Shown here one piece after another: positions 12,425-24,850 of a DNA stretch of 64,000 nt; within the stretch, counting starts at the first letter, position 1, and each line of letters starts with the position of its first letter. Under the pieces are notes generated by a model, which saw only the letters and a program-made list of their open reading frames with translations, was not told where the DNA came from and did not search any database. A program made the translations under genes and the position numbers. Source of the DNA: Polytrichum commune (lineage: Eukaryota > Streptophyta > Polytrichopsida > Polytrichales > Polytrichaceae); assembly GCA_950295325.1 (NCBI GenBank), contig OX485803.1, positions 77,083,554-77,147,553 on the forward strand. Direction: 5' to 3'.

Positions 12425-13368
12425 CCCACGATATCCTACCCCCTATGAGCCTTTTGGGGGAAGTAGATTCGGGCAGGGGCAGCTGCTCCACAAAGAAACC
12501 GGGATTTTCTGGACCCGCCTGAAAACTTTTGCCTGTCCTCCCCGACTTTCAAAAAAACCATTGCCCTTGCATTCTTGAAGGCCACAAATCCCATATTGAG
12601 TGCATTTCATCTCCAAGGTCCAAAATCCGATATATATATATATATATATATATATGTTCATTCCCATTTAATAAATAAGCAATTAATTGGGATTTCATAT
12701 TTGAAGTGAAACCGACAGTCAATCATGTAATTAGCTTGGAAGTAAAAAATATTACAAAACCCTCATTAGCATTGAGGTTATGATTTTGTGACTTACCATT
12801 GAAAAGGTCTTTGTCATTCTAAAGTGGAATTAAAATTAGATTTAATAGAATTTTAATATTTTTTATAATATTTGAGTTAATACGTTCTACTTTCACAAAG
12901 TATTCATACACACTCAAACTAATTAAGTGTGATTATGTGTAATTAAGTCTAAATAACTATTTTAGAAGGTAGTTTTGTGCAAGGCCTAGGTTTCTATGGT
13001 AAGTCATGAAATTATAGCCTTAGTGCTAATGAGGGTTTTTGTAATATGTTTTACTTCCAAGATAGTTACATGCTTGATTGTCGGTTTCACTTCAAAAATG
13101 AAATCCCAGTCAATTGCTTATTTACTCAATGGAAACTGTGAACATATATATTGGATTTTCGACCTTGGAGATGGAATGCACTCAATATGAGATTTATGGA
13201 AAAGTGACCTTCAAGAATGCAAGGGCAATGATTTTTTTGTAAGTCGGGCAAGACGGGCAAAAGTTTTCGGGTGGGTCCCAAAAATCCCGGTTTCTTTGTG
13301 GGGCACTTGCCCTTGCCCGAATCTACCTCCCCCGAAAGGCTCGTAGGGGGTAGGATATCGTTCTCCCA
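12425..13368. mobile_element. Foldback element, copy 1 (diverged inverted arms)
   Basis: The left arm (about 12425-12830) reappears inverted as the right arm (about 12985-13368), with an AT-rich spacer between. The shared parts include the stretch around CCGGTTTCTTTGTGGGGC and a GTGCACTCAATATG-type block. A (TA)n microsatellite lies at 12631-12654 inside the left arm. Related half or full copies occur at 14223-14684, 48494-48985 and 58457-59757, so this is a dispersed family. No coding domain was seen. Confidence 0.7.
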
Positions 13369-13384
13369 ATGAATGGGGAGAATC

Positions 13385-13600
13385 GGCTGCTAGTTACAGA
13401 TGAACCAATTAAGTTTGAGAAATAGCTGGTTGAAGTTCAAAACTTCAGGGAAACAACTGACCATTTTCGAGGAACCTATGGAAAATACTCTGATTTTATA
13501 AAGGAAATCAAAAAGATTTCAACATGTAAGGGGTTGGATTTGAAAACAATAGGATATTGACCGGGGGCCGGTGTAGCATGGGTGGGCTACTTAGCTGCCC
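13385..13600 (+). repeat. Dispersed repeat, also at 38630-38810
   Basis: About 200 bases match 38630-38810 in the same orientation: blocks around CTTCAGGGAAACAA and ATTTCAACATGTA with the same spacing. It is a non-coding part of a transposon of unknown type. A GGGCCGCTTCACACT motif next to it at 13631 has an inverted partner near 13836-13853 and resembles the ends of the GGGCC-type elements at 52 kb. Confidence 0.55.
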
Positions 13601-14060
13601 GGATTTCATCTCCACCCTGCCTGGATCTAAGGGCCGCTTCACACTATGGCCATCCAAGTCTAGAGGCCTTCGCATAGAGTGGCTAAACTTTGTTGAGAGT
13701 CCAAAGGAATGGGCTGAAAATAGCCAATAAAATATAGTAATTGGAGGCTTCAGACGGGTACAGTGTGAAGATTCCAAAGGCCAAGTCCAAAGTCCAAACC
13801 TTTGGCCATGAACTCCCACGGCCTCTCAACTTGGACGGCCATAATGTGAAGCCTCCAAAGGCCAAGCCCAAAGTCCAAACCCAAAGGAGCATCCCACTTT
13901 ATTCTTGGCCCAAACCAACCCCTCCAATCTAACAACCAAGCAATTTTTGAATTATAAAAACCGACGGCTTCTCTACGATAGTTTGAGTTTCCATTCCCGT
14001 CCGACCCAGACTTCCTTCGAGAGTGCGTTGCCTTGTTAAAAAGGTAATCATTTTAAATTG

Positions 14061-14222
14061 CGACGGCCTTTGGACTTTGGCCTTAGTGTGAAGGGTTGAG
14101 AGGCCGAACTCTTGGTTTCTTGCAATATGATTGGTGGAAATCGACGGCCTTTGGACTTTGGCCTTAGTGTGAAGGGTTGAGAGGCCGAACTCTTGGTTTC
14201 TTGCAATATGATTGGTGGAAAT
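14061..14222. repeat. 81-bp tandem duplication, two copies
   Basis: Units at 14061-14141 and 14142-14222 are virtually identical, and a third start at 14223 breaks off after a few bases. The 81-bp period is divisible by three, so an incidental frame repeats 27 residues. No protein is implied. The unit contains the GGCCTTAGTGTGAAGGG motif, related to the GGGCC-type MITE ends. Confidence 0.8.
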
Positions 14223-14684
14223 CGACGGCCTCTCGACCTTCGAGCTTCTGGCCGCCCGCCTGACTTCGGAAAAACCTTTGCCCTTGCATTTTTGAAGGCC
14301 ACTTTTTCACAAATCTCATATTGAGTGCACTTCACCTTCAAGGTCCAAAATACAATATATATGTTCCATTCCATTGAATAATTACGCAATTGCCTGGGAT
14401 TTAATTCTCAAAATCAAACCATCAATAAAGCATGTAATTAACTTGGAAGTCAAAAATATTACAAAACCCTCATTAGCACTAAAGTTATAATTTTTGTGAC
14501 TTACCATTGAAATGGTCTTTGTCATTCTAAAATGGAACTAGAATTACCATTTTATTTCCAATATGTTGAATATTATAGTTTAATTAATACCTTCTACTTT
14601 CACAAAGTTTTCATATGCATTTAAACTAATTAAGTGTAATTGACTGTAGTTAAGTCTAATTAATCCAAATTAAGCCCAATTAAT
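14223..14684 (-). mobile_element. Foldback family copy 2, interrupted by a hAT-like MITE
   Basis: This interval carries the same blocks as the left arms at 12425 and 58457, including the block ending in TTAAGCCCAATTAAT. The sequence resumes at 15591 with AAAGTATGCTTACCAAAT, as does the uninterrupted copy at about 59040-59085. The 14685-15582 element therefore inserted into this copy. Confidence 0.65.
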
Positions 14685-15582
14685 CACGGGGGGGTCACAC
14701 CCCCTTACATTTTGTAACCACGTGCGATAATGGGGTATTTAATGGGGGGGTATTTATGCACCTCTCGGTATTTTTTCCCTCCCTATTTGTAGATATAAAG
14801 TTACTTTGACATATTTTTAAGCACCCTATGTTTATTTGTAAATTTTTAGAGAGACCAATTTTTGGCATCATATTTTTTTTATAAATCGTACAAGTACCAA
14901 ATAATGAACGGAATACTATAGCATTGCAAAATCAACTATGTGAGCAACAAAGAAAGCTCCAAAAAATGTGTCTTACCTACCGCCTTTGTGCCACGCTTCA
15001 CTGCTTCACCCCTTCACGCTTCACCAACGCAAGACCTCCTACCCAAATGCTTCACCGCCTTCACGCCACTATGCTTGTCCAAACCCTAAGCCAACCCAAG
15101 GGCCGTTGAGAAGTCACAATGTTCCCCAACGCCGCTACCCTTGGGTTCGGCCACGGTTGTCCTATGAACAGACACTTTATTCACTCCGGCCCCTAGTAGG
15201 GACCGGAGTTCTTCTTCTTCTTCTCACAATGTTCCTTCCCCCAAAAAAATCCACAACATTTTCCCTCCATACTAACACTTTTCATTCAAATTTGGACAGA
15301 ATTTACACAATTCTTCATCCAAGTAGTCAAACCCATCATTATTCTATTGATTCTACTACACACATTTGGGGGGATCCAATATCTATAATCCTATTTTTTT
15401 TCTACTGATTACTAAAATGGAGGAATTATTCACTGCCCTATTTTATATATAATCATGTATGGGACATATTTCCAAAGCTATGGTAGATCTAACGAAGTTA
15501 TAAATTTTACCCTCAACGAATTAAATTGACCCTATTTTTTATCTCACATGGTTTCTAAAATTCCGATAGTCACCCCCCCGTG
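14685..15582. mobile_element. Non-autonomous hAT-like element with 8-bp target duplication
   Basis: The 898-bp element starts CACGGGGGGGTCAC and ends as its approximate reverse complement (ACCCCCCCGTG). It is flanked by a perfect 8-bp direct repeat CAATTAAT (14677-14684 and 15583-15590). An 8-bp duplication is typical of hAT transposons. No transposase is encoded; the open frames inside (about 14924-15408) have no domain. The related foldback copy at 59 kb serves as an empty-site comparison. The element at 39574 has similar ends. Confidence 0.85.
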
Positions 15583-15885
15583 CAATTAATCCAAAAGTAT
15601 GCTTACCAAATCATCAAACTTCGTTATCATTGATCCAAGACTACTTAACATTGTGCTGTTTATGTGATTTAGTTACACTTGGAGAAATCTTTTGAGACTT
15701 GAAACAGTTAAAATGGAATTGGTAGTCATCTTATCCATGTATCTGCAGGGTAGGTGAAGCAACATCCATGTGTACAAATTGAAGTAAATAATAATCACAG
15801 ATCTCAGTACCTTGAAGCGCCTCTGAGTGTAAACCTTTTTTTGATTCGTCGATGTGGAAGCTTAAGTATAAGCTTGATAGTGCAG

Positions 15886-17969
15886 GTGCATGCCCGCAAC
15901 AAAGGTTTCAAGTCCGAGCGTGAGAAGGAGGAACTGCTAAAGGACCTGGCGGCCACCTCATTTGATTATACTGTAGTGGTGCAGAGCTGCAAAATGTTTT
16001 GTAAGTTTTATTTATCTAATCAGTGAATTTTTCCTACTCTTGGATGTACATGTTGTTGTATTCAAGCAAACCTTGGAATCATAGGCTGTGAATTTCAGAG
16101 TTAGATATACACCTTGGCTTTTTGTGTATGGCTGGATGTTAGCAGGAAAGGAATGGATGTGACGAGGTCAGGATGCCATAATGTAGCTCAAAATTCAATT
16201 CAAGTGTTTTGCCTTGAAGTTGTTTTGAATAGATGAGGTAGGGTCCTGATGTGGCTTCTTTTGAGTGGTACAGAAATGAGGCGGCAATTTTGGCAGCCCG
16301 GAAAGATAAAGATATCATTGAGAAGGCTGAGAAGCTATAAGAAGGGTAGGTTTTTGAATCCATTTCTAACAGCTTCATTGATTTTACCTCATTTCCGGAT
16401 GCTTTAGTATCTGGATTGTAATATTTTACATGAATTTAATAAAATCATGTATGGTACATAGTTGGTTTCCACGTGCTTTTGGTGAATGAGGGAGAAGCAT
16501 TAGATCATATTGCATGTACATTGGACTTTTGATCCACTTATATTTTTCTAAGTATCACTTTATAATTGTTGGATGGTTGTTTGAGAAAATGCACCTCACA
16601 TCTTTCTGGTTTTTGTTGTACCAGCAAGCAGGAGAATTTGCCACTGGGGAAGAAGATGTTGTGGATGCCAGTGGAGAGGCCGGCATGCGTATTCGTATTG
16701 CTTACAGGGAAGCTGCCATTGCTCTGCTGGAGTGTTATTTACCAAATCCTCATCGCCCATTTGTGAAGGTGCGCTTTGATTACCTTGTAATTTCTTAGAT
16801 CATCAGATATGATATTGCAAGTGGACTTGCACTTCAGATAAATATTGCATGCACCCTCTTCTTTTACTTATAGGGATTTTACTTCACGATTCTGAACTTG
16901 CCAGGTTTAAGGCTTCCTATACGGTTGCTCACCTTCAGCTGTATTGTACAGTATTTGCACTTTGTTGTTTGCCTTACATGCAATTTGTTCCTACATTTGC
17001 AGACTAATGTGCGGGAGATTGACACATATCCAAATATGGAATACACGGATTCACGAAATCGTGTTTTTGCATACAAATCAGATATTGTTGATTCAATTGT
17101 TCGGGCTTGTGCACGTAAGTAGCATCCTTATTTCTTATGAAACTTGATGAATATGGTTTGTTCAGATTATCCATCTTCTGGCTACTTGGCCTAGGTTCCT
17201 GGGTTTTTGTTTCAGTGAGCTGATTCTTGACTGCCACAATCAGTTCAGCTTCTAGTGGGTTGATACATATTCGTCTATAATGTCTTCTATTTTTCAAAGT
17301 TCACAATGGAATTGAGGATGTACAGGAGGAGGTAAGAAAGTTTAAATTGGTGTTAAATCAATCGTGACATAAGTAGTGACATGATGCCAAATTCAATTCA
17401 GATATCCTATTGTAGATTTTACAGCACGTGGATATTCACAAATTTGATAATAGCGTGGGTACTTTTGAATCCAGCAGGAGTTGTTATGCAATTAAGGGCG
17501 TACTCTTAATTGTTCCGAGTCTGGTCATTAACCACTCATTACAGCTGTAAAACTGAGCAGATTTGTATTTCCTATTGACAAGACAAGAAAGGAATAGACA
17601 ATGCATGATTTGGAATATGTACACAAATTTGGTGCTCCAAGGCCTCGACAGGTATGTACTTGGTTTCTGTTTGTTTTGGGGACTTAGACCAGGTTGAATT
17701 TGTTCTGTGTTACTGATTGGTATTGATGACTATTTAAGCAGTACTTTGGTTTTCAGTTGTTCCTTTTGGATGTAGAATGAGAAATAATCTAAAACAAGTC
17801 ACTGGGTGTGTTGGTACTGCAGTTGAGGGTCATCAGCAATGAAACTTGGAAGATGCTAGACACCATCCGCGATAAGAATTTGGAGGAGATTAGAGAAAGG
17901 AGGGCCACTGAGGATGAGGATGAGGAAGATAAAGATAGTGACGTCCTTTTCCCACAACAATTTTTGTGA
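15886..17969 (+). CDS. Unrecognised conserved-looking multi-exon protein, acidic C-terminus
   Basis: Exons 16625-16768, 17003-17114, 17300-17331, 17598-17651 and 17823-17969 join in phase with GT/AG borders and end in TGA. They read through AGEFATGEED, GMRIRIAYREAA, ECYLPNPHRPF, REIDTYPNMEYTD, FGAPRPRQ, SNETWKMLDTIRDKN and a final acidic EDEDEEDKD. Upstream pieces at 15886-16000 (KSEREKEELLKDLAA) and about 16274-16340 (AAILAARKDKDIIEKAEK) look coding too. They do not join cleanly: the second has an in-frame TAA after EKL, and the phase between them fails. I do not recognise the family. It may be a real gene with a mis-seen upstream part or a young pseudogene. It could be the same locus as the exons at 7602-8905, with transposons filling the intron. 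Confidence 0.5.
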
Positions 17970-20282
17970 TTGTATTTTTGACACCATTATTTCATTCAAT
18001 ACAAAGAATTCTGCACGCAAACCTTCCATCGGTTCTGGTTCATTGTTTGTACTCGTTCTAACGAGTTCTCCTGAGTTATACATCTGTGAATGGGAAGTGG
18101 GATTTGACTGCAGCCTTCATGTTGGGAAAAGTAGCTCACATTATTAATGGTTCAAACTTCGGTTTCAACCTAAATAGGGTTTCTTGTCTTTGATTATCAC
18201 TCACTGGTTGAAAGTGTCTCCATGGCTTAATGACTATTTGGTACTCGGGGCCGTTTTACACATCTGACCAAGGGCGGTCAGAAAATATTGATTTAGATTT
18301 CCCATGGTTATGATCAGACTGTCAGTGGTCCAAAAACCATGACCAAGTAAATCCACATCACTTTTTTAGAAGCCTTCCTCATGGGACATTGTGCAAGGCG
18401 GCCTTCAATAGGGACATAAGCTTATTGGTGCAAATGAGAATTTAAAAAATAAATACAAATCTAACAATAAATATGAGACGAATATCATTTAGACAAATAC
18501 TGTATGGGTTCTTACCACAAAATCCGGGTGATCATCAAAGACTTTCCAGTTATGAGCATGTGATAGCCCACGTCACTTCCTAATCCATATTTTGACAAGT
18601 TCACCCAAGGTCATTTCTATTTTTGGTGACCTTATGTAGAACGAAGTGGGATTGCTACTCATTTTTCAACCAAGGACAAATTTAAAAAAAGAGGTGGTCA
18701 TGGTTAGTGGTCACTAGTGTAACCATGCATTCAGTTGTTCATCAATACCTCGTAGATATTTGAAGTACGCCACACATTGCTTGAGAGATTGAGCCTCACA
18801 ATATCACATGGCTTAAGTGTAGGGTTGTGTGAGAAGGCAATTATGGAAAATCACATGTGTTTTTGTGTCCTCGCTCACAACGTATTGCCCCTTTGTAAAT
18901 CCATTTCACAATGTGGTTAGAAAGCGTGAATCCTTGTGTGAACAAAGTAGGTGCAATGGGTATAGCAATTCGGTATCTTTTGAATGGTATGTCTCTATTG
19001 GAGTTGGAACTTGTTGCTAGAGAGCTTTGTAACTCTGCAAGATATGAGTCTTGGGTAATTGACTTGAATTAGTGGACAATTTTCCTACATTATTGAAGAA
19101 ATGCAAATCTACCATAATGGTAGATTTGCATATTTCTTTCATTCACATAGGCCCAATTGCCAAGGACTCATATGTTGGTGGTGCAAGAACTTTCATATAT
19201 AATGTGATGCAACAAGAGGAGATTGTATGCTCATTCCACCTAAATGACAACCATACTTCCTCAAGTTGTTGTGTCCATGAATGCATGTTAATATAAAATT
19301 ACTTGATTTTGATTTGTTAATTTTTAACATGAAATGCCAAAAGAATCCTACATTGATATTTGCAATTAGGTTGCAAAGAGGTTGCCTCTTTACATGTGAT
19401 ATGCCTTAATTAAAATATTTAATGTTTGGTTATGCAAGAATGAAAGACTAATCATACTTTGTTGTATTTAGCATGTGAGCAGATGGTGTTTGGAGTCAAA
19501 CAAATCCAAAGAAAGAATTGGGTTAGACAACTCAAAAGAAAGATTTAGGTCATACAACCCATGAAGGAATTGTGTATGGGAGTTGGACAACTCCAACGCA
19601 AAAATATGAATTAAAGTTTTACAACTCCTAGAGGATGGATATTATTCATTGGAGCTAGACAACTCTCAATGAATAAATGAATCTACTTGGAATTAGATAG
19701 TTTTGACTAGAAGAAAGGATCATACATTGAAAGAATATATGTATATATATATATAAGAGGAAGCTTCAATCTACATTTAGTAAGAATTGAGACTTCTATA
19801 AGTATCTCTTAGATACTATGGATAAAGATGAATAAGACTATGAGTGCCTTTGGGTATAAGAGAGCTCGGGGGAGGATAGAGGATCATCTTATTGTTTCTC
19901 TCCTATGGCCGGGTGGTTTGAGCTCATAGCAATCACAATATTATGTTCAAGTTGTAAAGCTCTTGTAATGTACAAAGTTTGAAAGTTCTCAATACTAATA
20001 TTCTTATGTGCATTCATGATTGTAGTATTCTTGTGTACAAGAGGAACATGATATGACCCATGCAAATTACCTTTGATCAAAATTAGATTAAAATTCACAA
20101 ATTGGAGTTGAATTTCATAGTGTTGTTCCTCTATGATCATGCTAACATGATGTGTCCGCATTCGACACGAGCATATCAAATATAAAACCGCAATGCACAA
20201 CCTTGAGATGATTAGTGTTACGCCTGATATTGTACACATGTCGCCTTGCTACAAGTTGTAGCAAGGCCTCTTCGTATAATAT
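17970..20282. other. Intergenic, one perfect palindrome
   Basis: No gene is supported. A perfect 14-bp inverted repeat with a one-base centre lies at 19102-19130. At 19490-19690 a degenerate motif (ACAACTC with variants, about 50-60 bp apart) recurs four or five times. Short AT microsatellites lie near 19740. Confidence 0.5.
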
Positions 20283-20286
20283 CTAC

Positions 20287-21096
20287 GGGTCCATTCAAGG
20301 TTGGGGTACTACTTTTGGGACAAAGGACTTAAGGACTATGTCGCATTGGATTTCGGCGTTTATCATGATTTATTATTATTTGATCAATAAATTTTGAATA
20401 GATAAGTATGTAGTTCATAGGCTTTATCAAGAAATATATTATTTCTTATTAAATAATCACCAATAATGGATAAATTCCCTATGAAATGAGTAGATAAGTC
20501 ATTAAACTTGTAAAGAGGTCATATGACTTGTTTGGGCCACATCAATGGCAATTTAGACTATTCAAGTGTACATCAGAGGTCAATTTTTTCATGTTTTGCA
20601 TCCTAGTACCTTGGTGTAAGTGTCATGTGTGCATACATATATTTTTTAATGTCCAACTCTAATACTAAACGTTCCTTTTTCATGTAGCCATGATTTTGTG
20701 TATTGTTGGCCATGTTTGGTGCCACATGTAAAGTTATACAATTGGTATGCAATACATTTTTGGTTCTATTGGTACACACTTAAACGATGATTGTGAGGAA
20801 AAAAATTGGGATCGTTTTGATTAATTTTTGTTGTCCTTTTCATTCCTTGATCCTAAGGTGAACAATTTTGACAGCACCCATGAATGTCCTTTAAGGAATC
20901 AAAATGATATCTTAGATGACCCTATTCCTTGTAAATTAACTTTGTCGGTGTATTCAATATGGAGTATGAAATGTAGGTATGATCCAAAATATGCTCCACA
21001 ATACAAATCTAAGCACACCAAGTATGTAAAGTTGTCTAAAATAGTCCTTAAACCGTTAGACACCCAAAAGTAGTACCCCAACCGTGAATGCCCCCC
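20287..21096. mobile_element. Small TIR element with 4-bp target duplication, copy 1
   Basis: The 810-bp element has imperfect inverted ends of about 30 bp built around GGGTACTACTTTTGG. The same 4-bp direct repeat, CTAC, flanks it (20283-20286 and 21097-21100). It is non-coding. A second copy in the opposite orientation lies at 46348-47093 inside the LINE. A 4-bp duplication does not fit hAT (8), Mutator (9), CACTA or Harbinger (3), or Tc1/mariner (TA). Confidence 0.75.
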
Positions 21097-21404
21097 CTAC
21101 ATTGATTATCATATTTAGTGAGGGTGGACTAATAATGCGTGTGGGAAAGTGAAGGTGGTACTAAGTTTTTTTACGCCTTGAAATTAGTGCCGCCATACGA
21201 TCTAAAATTTTGAGAGCCTAAAGTGTCAAAGATGCCGATTTTGTATTGTTGTAGTCAAAGTGGAGATCACTTGAAGTACACTCAAGGCACAAATGAGGAG
21301 CTTCTGGCTCAATTTCACCTCAAGGTACAAGCTCGACTAGCTTAGAGAGTTTTCGTGGAACTAACTTGGAGCCCGGAAATGAAACAACAGAGGAGCTACA
21401 TTCA

Positions 21405-21745
21405 CTGTCACCAATTCTCGTTCTCTTGCTCAGTACTAATTGTAAACCGCGGTGTAGTGTCACCAACACTACATGTTAACCCAACATTATTTCTCGTTCC
21501 TTTGTAAATTTTCTCGGGGATCATAGATTCATGGTGTTGCAATTGATGTCACGTACTAAGTGGATTTTCATCCAAATGTCAATCATACATGACAAGCTAT
21601 CATCACAAGTTGCTGACAAGAGAAGATAGGGTTTCGGCCAACGCATGGACTCATCCATCATCCATGACAATATTTGTTCACTCATTCATAAGAAGCGTCA
21701 TCCGAAAAGTTACCATATTGATATAAAATACCATATGACACTGAA
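21405..21745 (+). repeat. Dispersed repeat, also at 60737-61060
   Basis: About 330 bases match 60737-61060 in the same orientation over blocks such as AGTGTCACCAACACTA and TCATCACAAGTTGCTGAC. One internal insertion is present. No coding sequence is visible; it is probably part of a retrotransposon. Confidence 0.65.
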
Positions 21746-22554
21746 TATTGTATTTTCTGCAGTAGCTATCAAATCCCATACCTTAAAGGCGGTCGGGTGA
21801 AACAGAAAAAGAACTTAGACACTCGTGAGGAATAGGTCAGCACCGCAGAGACAGGGAAATGGTCACCGAGAAAGCTCTTGGGCACCAAAAGGAGAGGCTG
21901 TGAGGAGGAAGAAGACTCTAAACTGTGATATTTCCAGGACCCCATCCTCTCTTGTCGTCATCTGTTTTGCAGGTACTGTAAATTCCGCACCTAGCCCACG
22001 ACACCCAGAGCAAGTAGATAAGAAGGAGGATGGATTAATTGAGGATTGTGTCCCCAAAACTCAAAACATGGACCGATCACTTTGTATATCCGTTGATGTA
22101 ATTACGATCATCACTCTAACATGTCCAGAGGGCAACATGAATTTTTCCCTCCACCCTCAATTTCCCGGCCCCTAGTGCTTGCATAGGATGTCCTGTCCCT
22201 TCTCAAGCAGATTGGGATATATAGCGCAATTAGGAGGATCTTGAGGTGTTTTGTCAAAATCCTCGATGATCGATGCGGATGACAGAGCATTGACATTACT
22301 TCCACCAAATGTGTTGCAGTCTCTTTGTCGAAGTATTGGAAGCGTGTTGGCAATTCTTCTGGAGGGTGGAGCTTGATGAGAAGGTACCAAGGTGATGAGT
22401 GTGTGTGGCATGAAGTTCTCAGCAGGCAGGATGACCCAACAACACAACGAGGTGGCTCCGAGATTCAACTTGTGGAGGAGTTTTAACAAGTCTTCATATG
22501 AGGATATAAGTGAGCAAGGCCCGGGTAGCATCCTCGCATCCTTTGCATCCTCGT

Positions 22555-24850
22555 AATGAAATTACATCCTCTATCTATTAATGTTAGGGGATTGAACCAA
22601 GATCAGAAAGTTGGGATCATTAGGGACTATCTTAGCAATCTTATGCCTAAGGTTGATATCATGTATTTGCAAGAACACTAGCTAAGGGGTGAGGAAGTAG
22701 ATAGAAATATTAGGATGGTATGGAAAAGAGTTAATTTTTTATCCATGGAAGCTAGTCCTAGTAATGATGCAAAGGATAGGAGACAAGACATTGGGAGAGA
22801 TGGAATTGTTATGTTCTTCCACCCTAGACCCTGGATAAAAGCTTTCTTGCCGGAAATAGAGTTTGATAGATTAGATTTAAAGGACTAGAAGGGGGACACC
22901 TAAGGAATCCTCAACCTTTATGCTTCAAACATGGTAGGTGGAAGGTGTGCCATGTGGCATAAAATCCTTTGTTGTCTTCCAACATATTATATGTGGATTA
23001 GGATTGGTGATTTCAACCATGGTGGAGAGCACACTAGATAGGCCCATGTCATCTTGTACTCTTCTAATGGGATTAAATGTGGAGCTTGCTTGGGGGGCAT
23101 GAGAAATAAATATTCTTGATGATTGTTTCTGTACAGGTGGAGATCCAATCTTCTCCGGGGAGAATTTACATGATGATGGCAGTACTTGCATGGCTTGATA
23201 GGTTCTATTCGTTCTCTAACTGAACCCAACACCCGTCTTCTCATGTTGTTCATTATCAAATCATTGGCGACTCCTCTTTCTCTTATCATCACCTAGTTTC
23301 TCTCATAAAGCTTAGTTATTGGTTCCCAACGGGTCATCTTGGAAGGCTAATGCTAGGAGTCTTTAAGAAGCTAAGGATCATCTTAAAGGACTATGGGGAG
23401 CACTTCCTCTCCAAATGCCTTTCTTTGACAAACTTAGGATAGCAATTAGGTACTACAAATAATTTTGTATTCCTAAAGCAATTGAATATAGACTAGAAGA
23501 AAATAGACTTAGAAAGTCCCTTGAGTTTTGGCAAGTCCCACTTCATTCAAATCCACATAATGAAGCAAATACATCGGCCATCAAGGATTGTCAGGCTCAA
23601 CTACAAGCTCTTGTAATAAGGAAAGAAGACGGGTGTGGGATTCAGTTTAGAAATAAATGATAGAATCTGGTGATAGGACTAACAATTTTAATAATAATAA
23701 TAATAATAATAATTTGGTTAAAGAACGTCTGGCATGGGTCTCATTACTGAGTTGTATACTGAGGATGTGACGGTGGCCTCCTCAAGAACGGACCTCACTA
23801 GAGTCTGCAACTCTTTTTAGTCCAAACTCTACTCCACCCGGGACATGGATGGACAATGTGACAACTGTTGCGCGGAGATGCTAAGTTTGATCCCAAATAA
23901 AATTTCCAAAGATGCTTAGAAGGTGTTGAAGATTTCAATCACCAAAGAGCAACTCATTTCAAGCTATAGAGAAGTTAGGGATGTATGACTCCTTTATTCT
24001 CATGGTTAGAACCATATTCAAAGATGTTCCGATATTTGTCAATATCAATAACCAATCAATAAAACCCTTTGAACTAGATAGGTCTCCATCAAGGGTGTCA
24101 TTTGGCCCCTTACCTTTTCATTGTAGTTGTAGTAGCTCTGAATACGGCAGTCAAAGATGATGCAAGGAGACGCCTTATTCAAAGTATCTCTCTTCCTCAT
24201 AGCAACATCCAACAAATTATTAGTTAGTATGCTGATGATGCTCCTTCATGGTCAAAGCGAATGAATATAGCGTTGACAATGTTGTTGGGTGTTTGGACAA
24301 GTTTGGACTTGCTTCTAGGTTGGAGACCAATTGGACTAAGAGTGTAGCATACTAGTGCGGCCCTGGCATTCCACTAGGGTGGGTGAGGAAGCACTGATGG
24401 AACATGGTTCTTTCTAGTGACCTTTCTAAATTCCTTGGTACTTCATTTCGCCTCCAACTTGACTTGAAGAATATTGACCAATTCTTGATATGTCGTATCA
24501 AAACCAAACTTCAGTATTGGAATTTTGCACTTTTGTCGTTTGTTGGTAGAAGCCTCATTGTGGACCAAGTGTTGTGGACTATTTGTGCCAATGGAATAAC
24601 CTCATTTTTAACAACACTTCATGACTTGTGGAAAAGATGCACCAAGTTGTGGGGATGCTTTACTTGATTATGGCTGAATTGAGTGGCAAGATACGCTCAA
24701 GGACCTTCAAAAAACTCTTAATGTTGCGTATCAAGATGTTCTTGATGAACTTGATTTGGTTTGGTGTGTTAAAGGGCTTATTGTCACTCATAGCAATTTA
24801 ATGGTTACTTGGAAGAATCGGGCCCGGATGGGCATTATTTCTTGATTTCC
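22555..24850 (+). pseudogene. Decayed LINE (endonuclease and reverse transcriptase remnants)
   Basis: The 5' part reads like an L1-type apurinic endonuclease: INVRGLNQDQKVGIIRDYL, then MYLQEH followed by a stop, and later RIGDFNHGG. The reverse transcriptase is seen near 24105-24250 as PLAPYLFIVVVVALN and, after a stop, YADDAPSW, the YADD active-site box. Further on, KFLGTSFRLQLDLKNIDQF and LSFVGRSLIVDQV match the post-YADD part of plant LINE polymerases. Many stops and frame changes show it is dead. An (AAT)n run lies at 23690-23713. The 3' end is not clear. It belongs to a different lineage from the LINE at 41-48 kb. Confidence 0.8.

Noticed and set aside
14048-14389. 113-codon minus frame with a 27-residue repeat
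   Set aside because: It is an accident of an 81-bp tandem duplication inside transposon sequence.
12425-14684. LTR retrotransposon with paired LTRs
   Set aside because: The long repeats are inverted, not direct, and no primer-binding site or gag-pol sequence lies between them.
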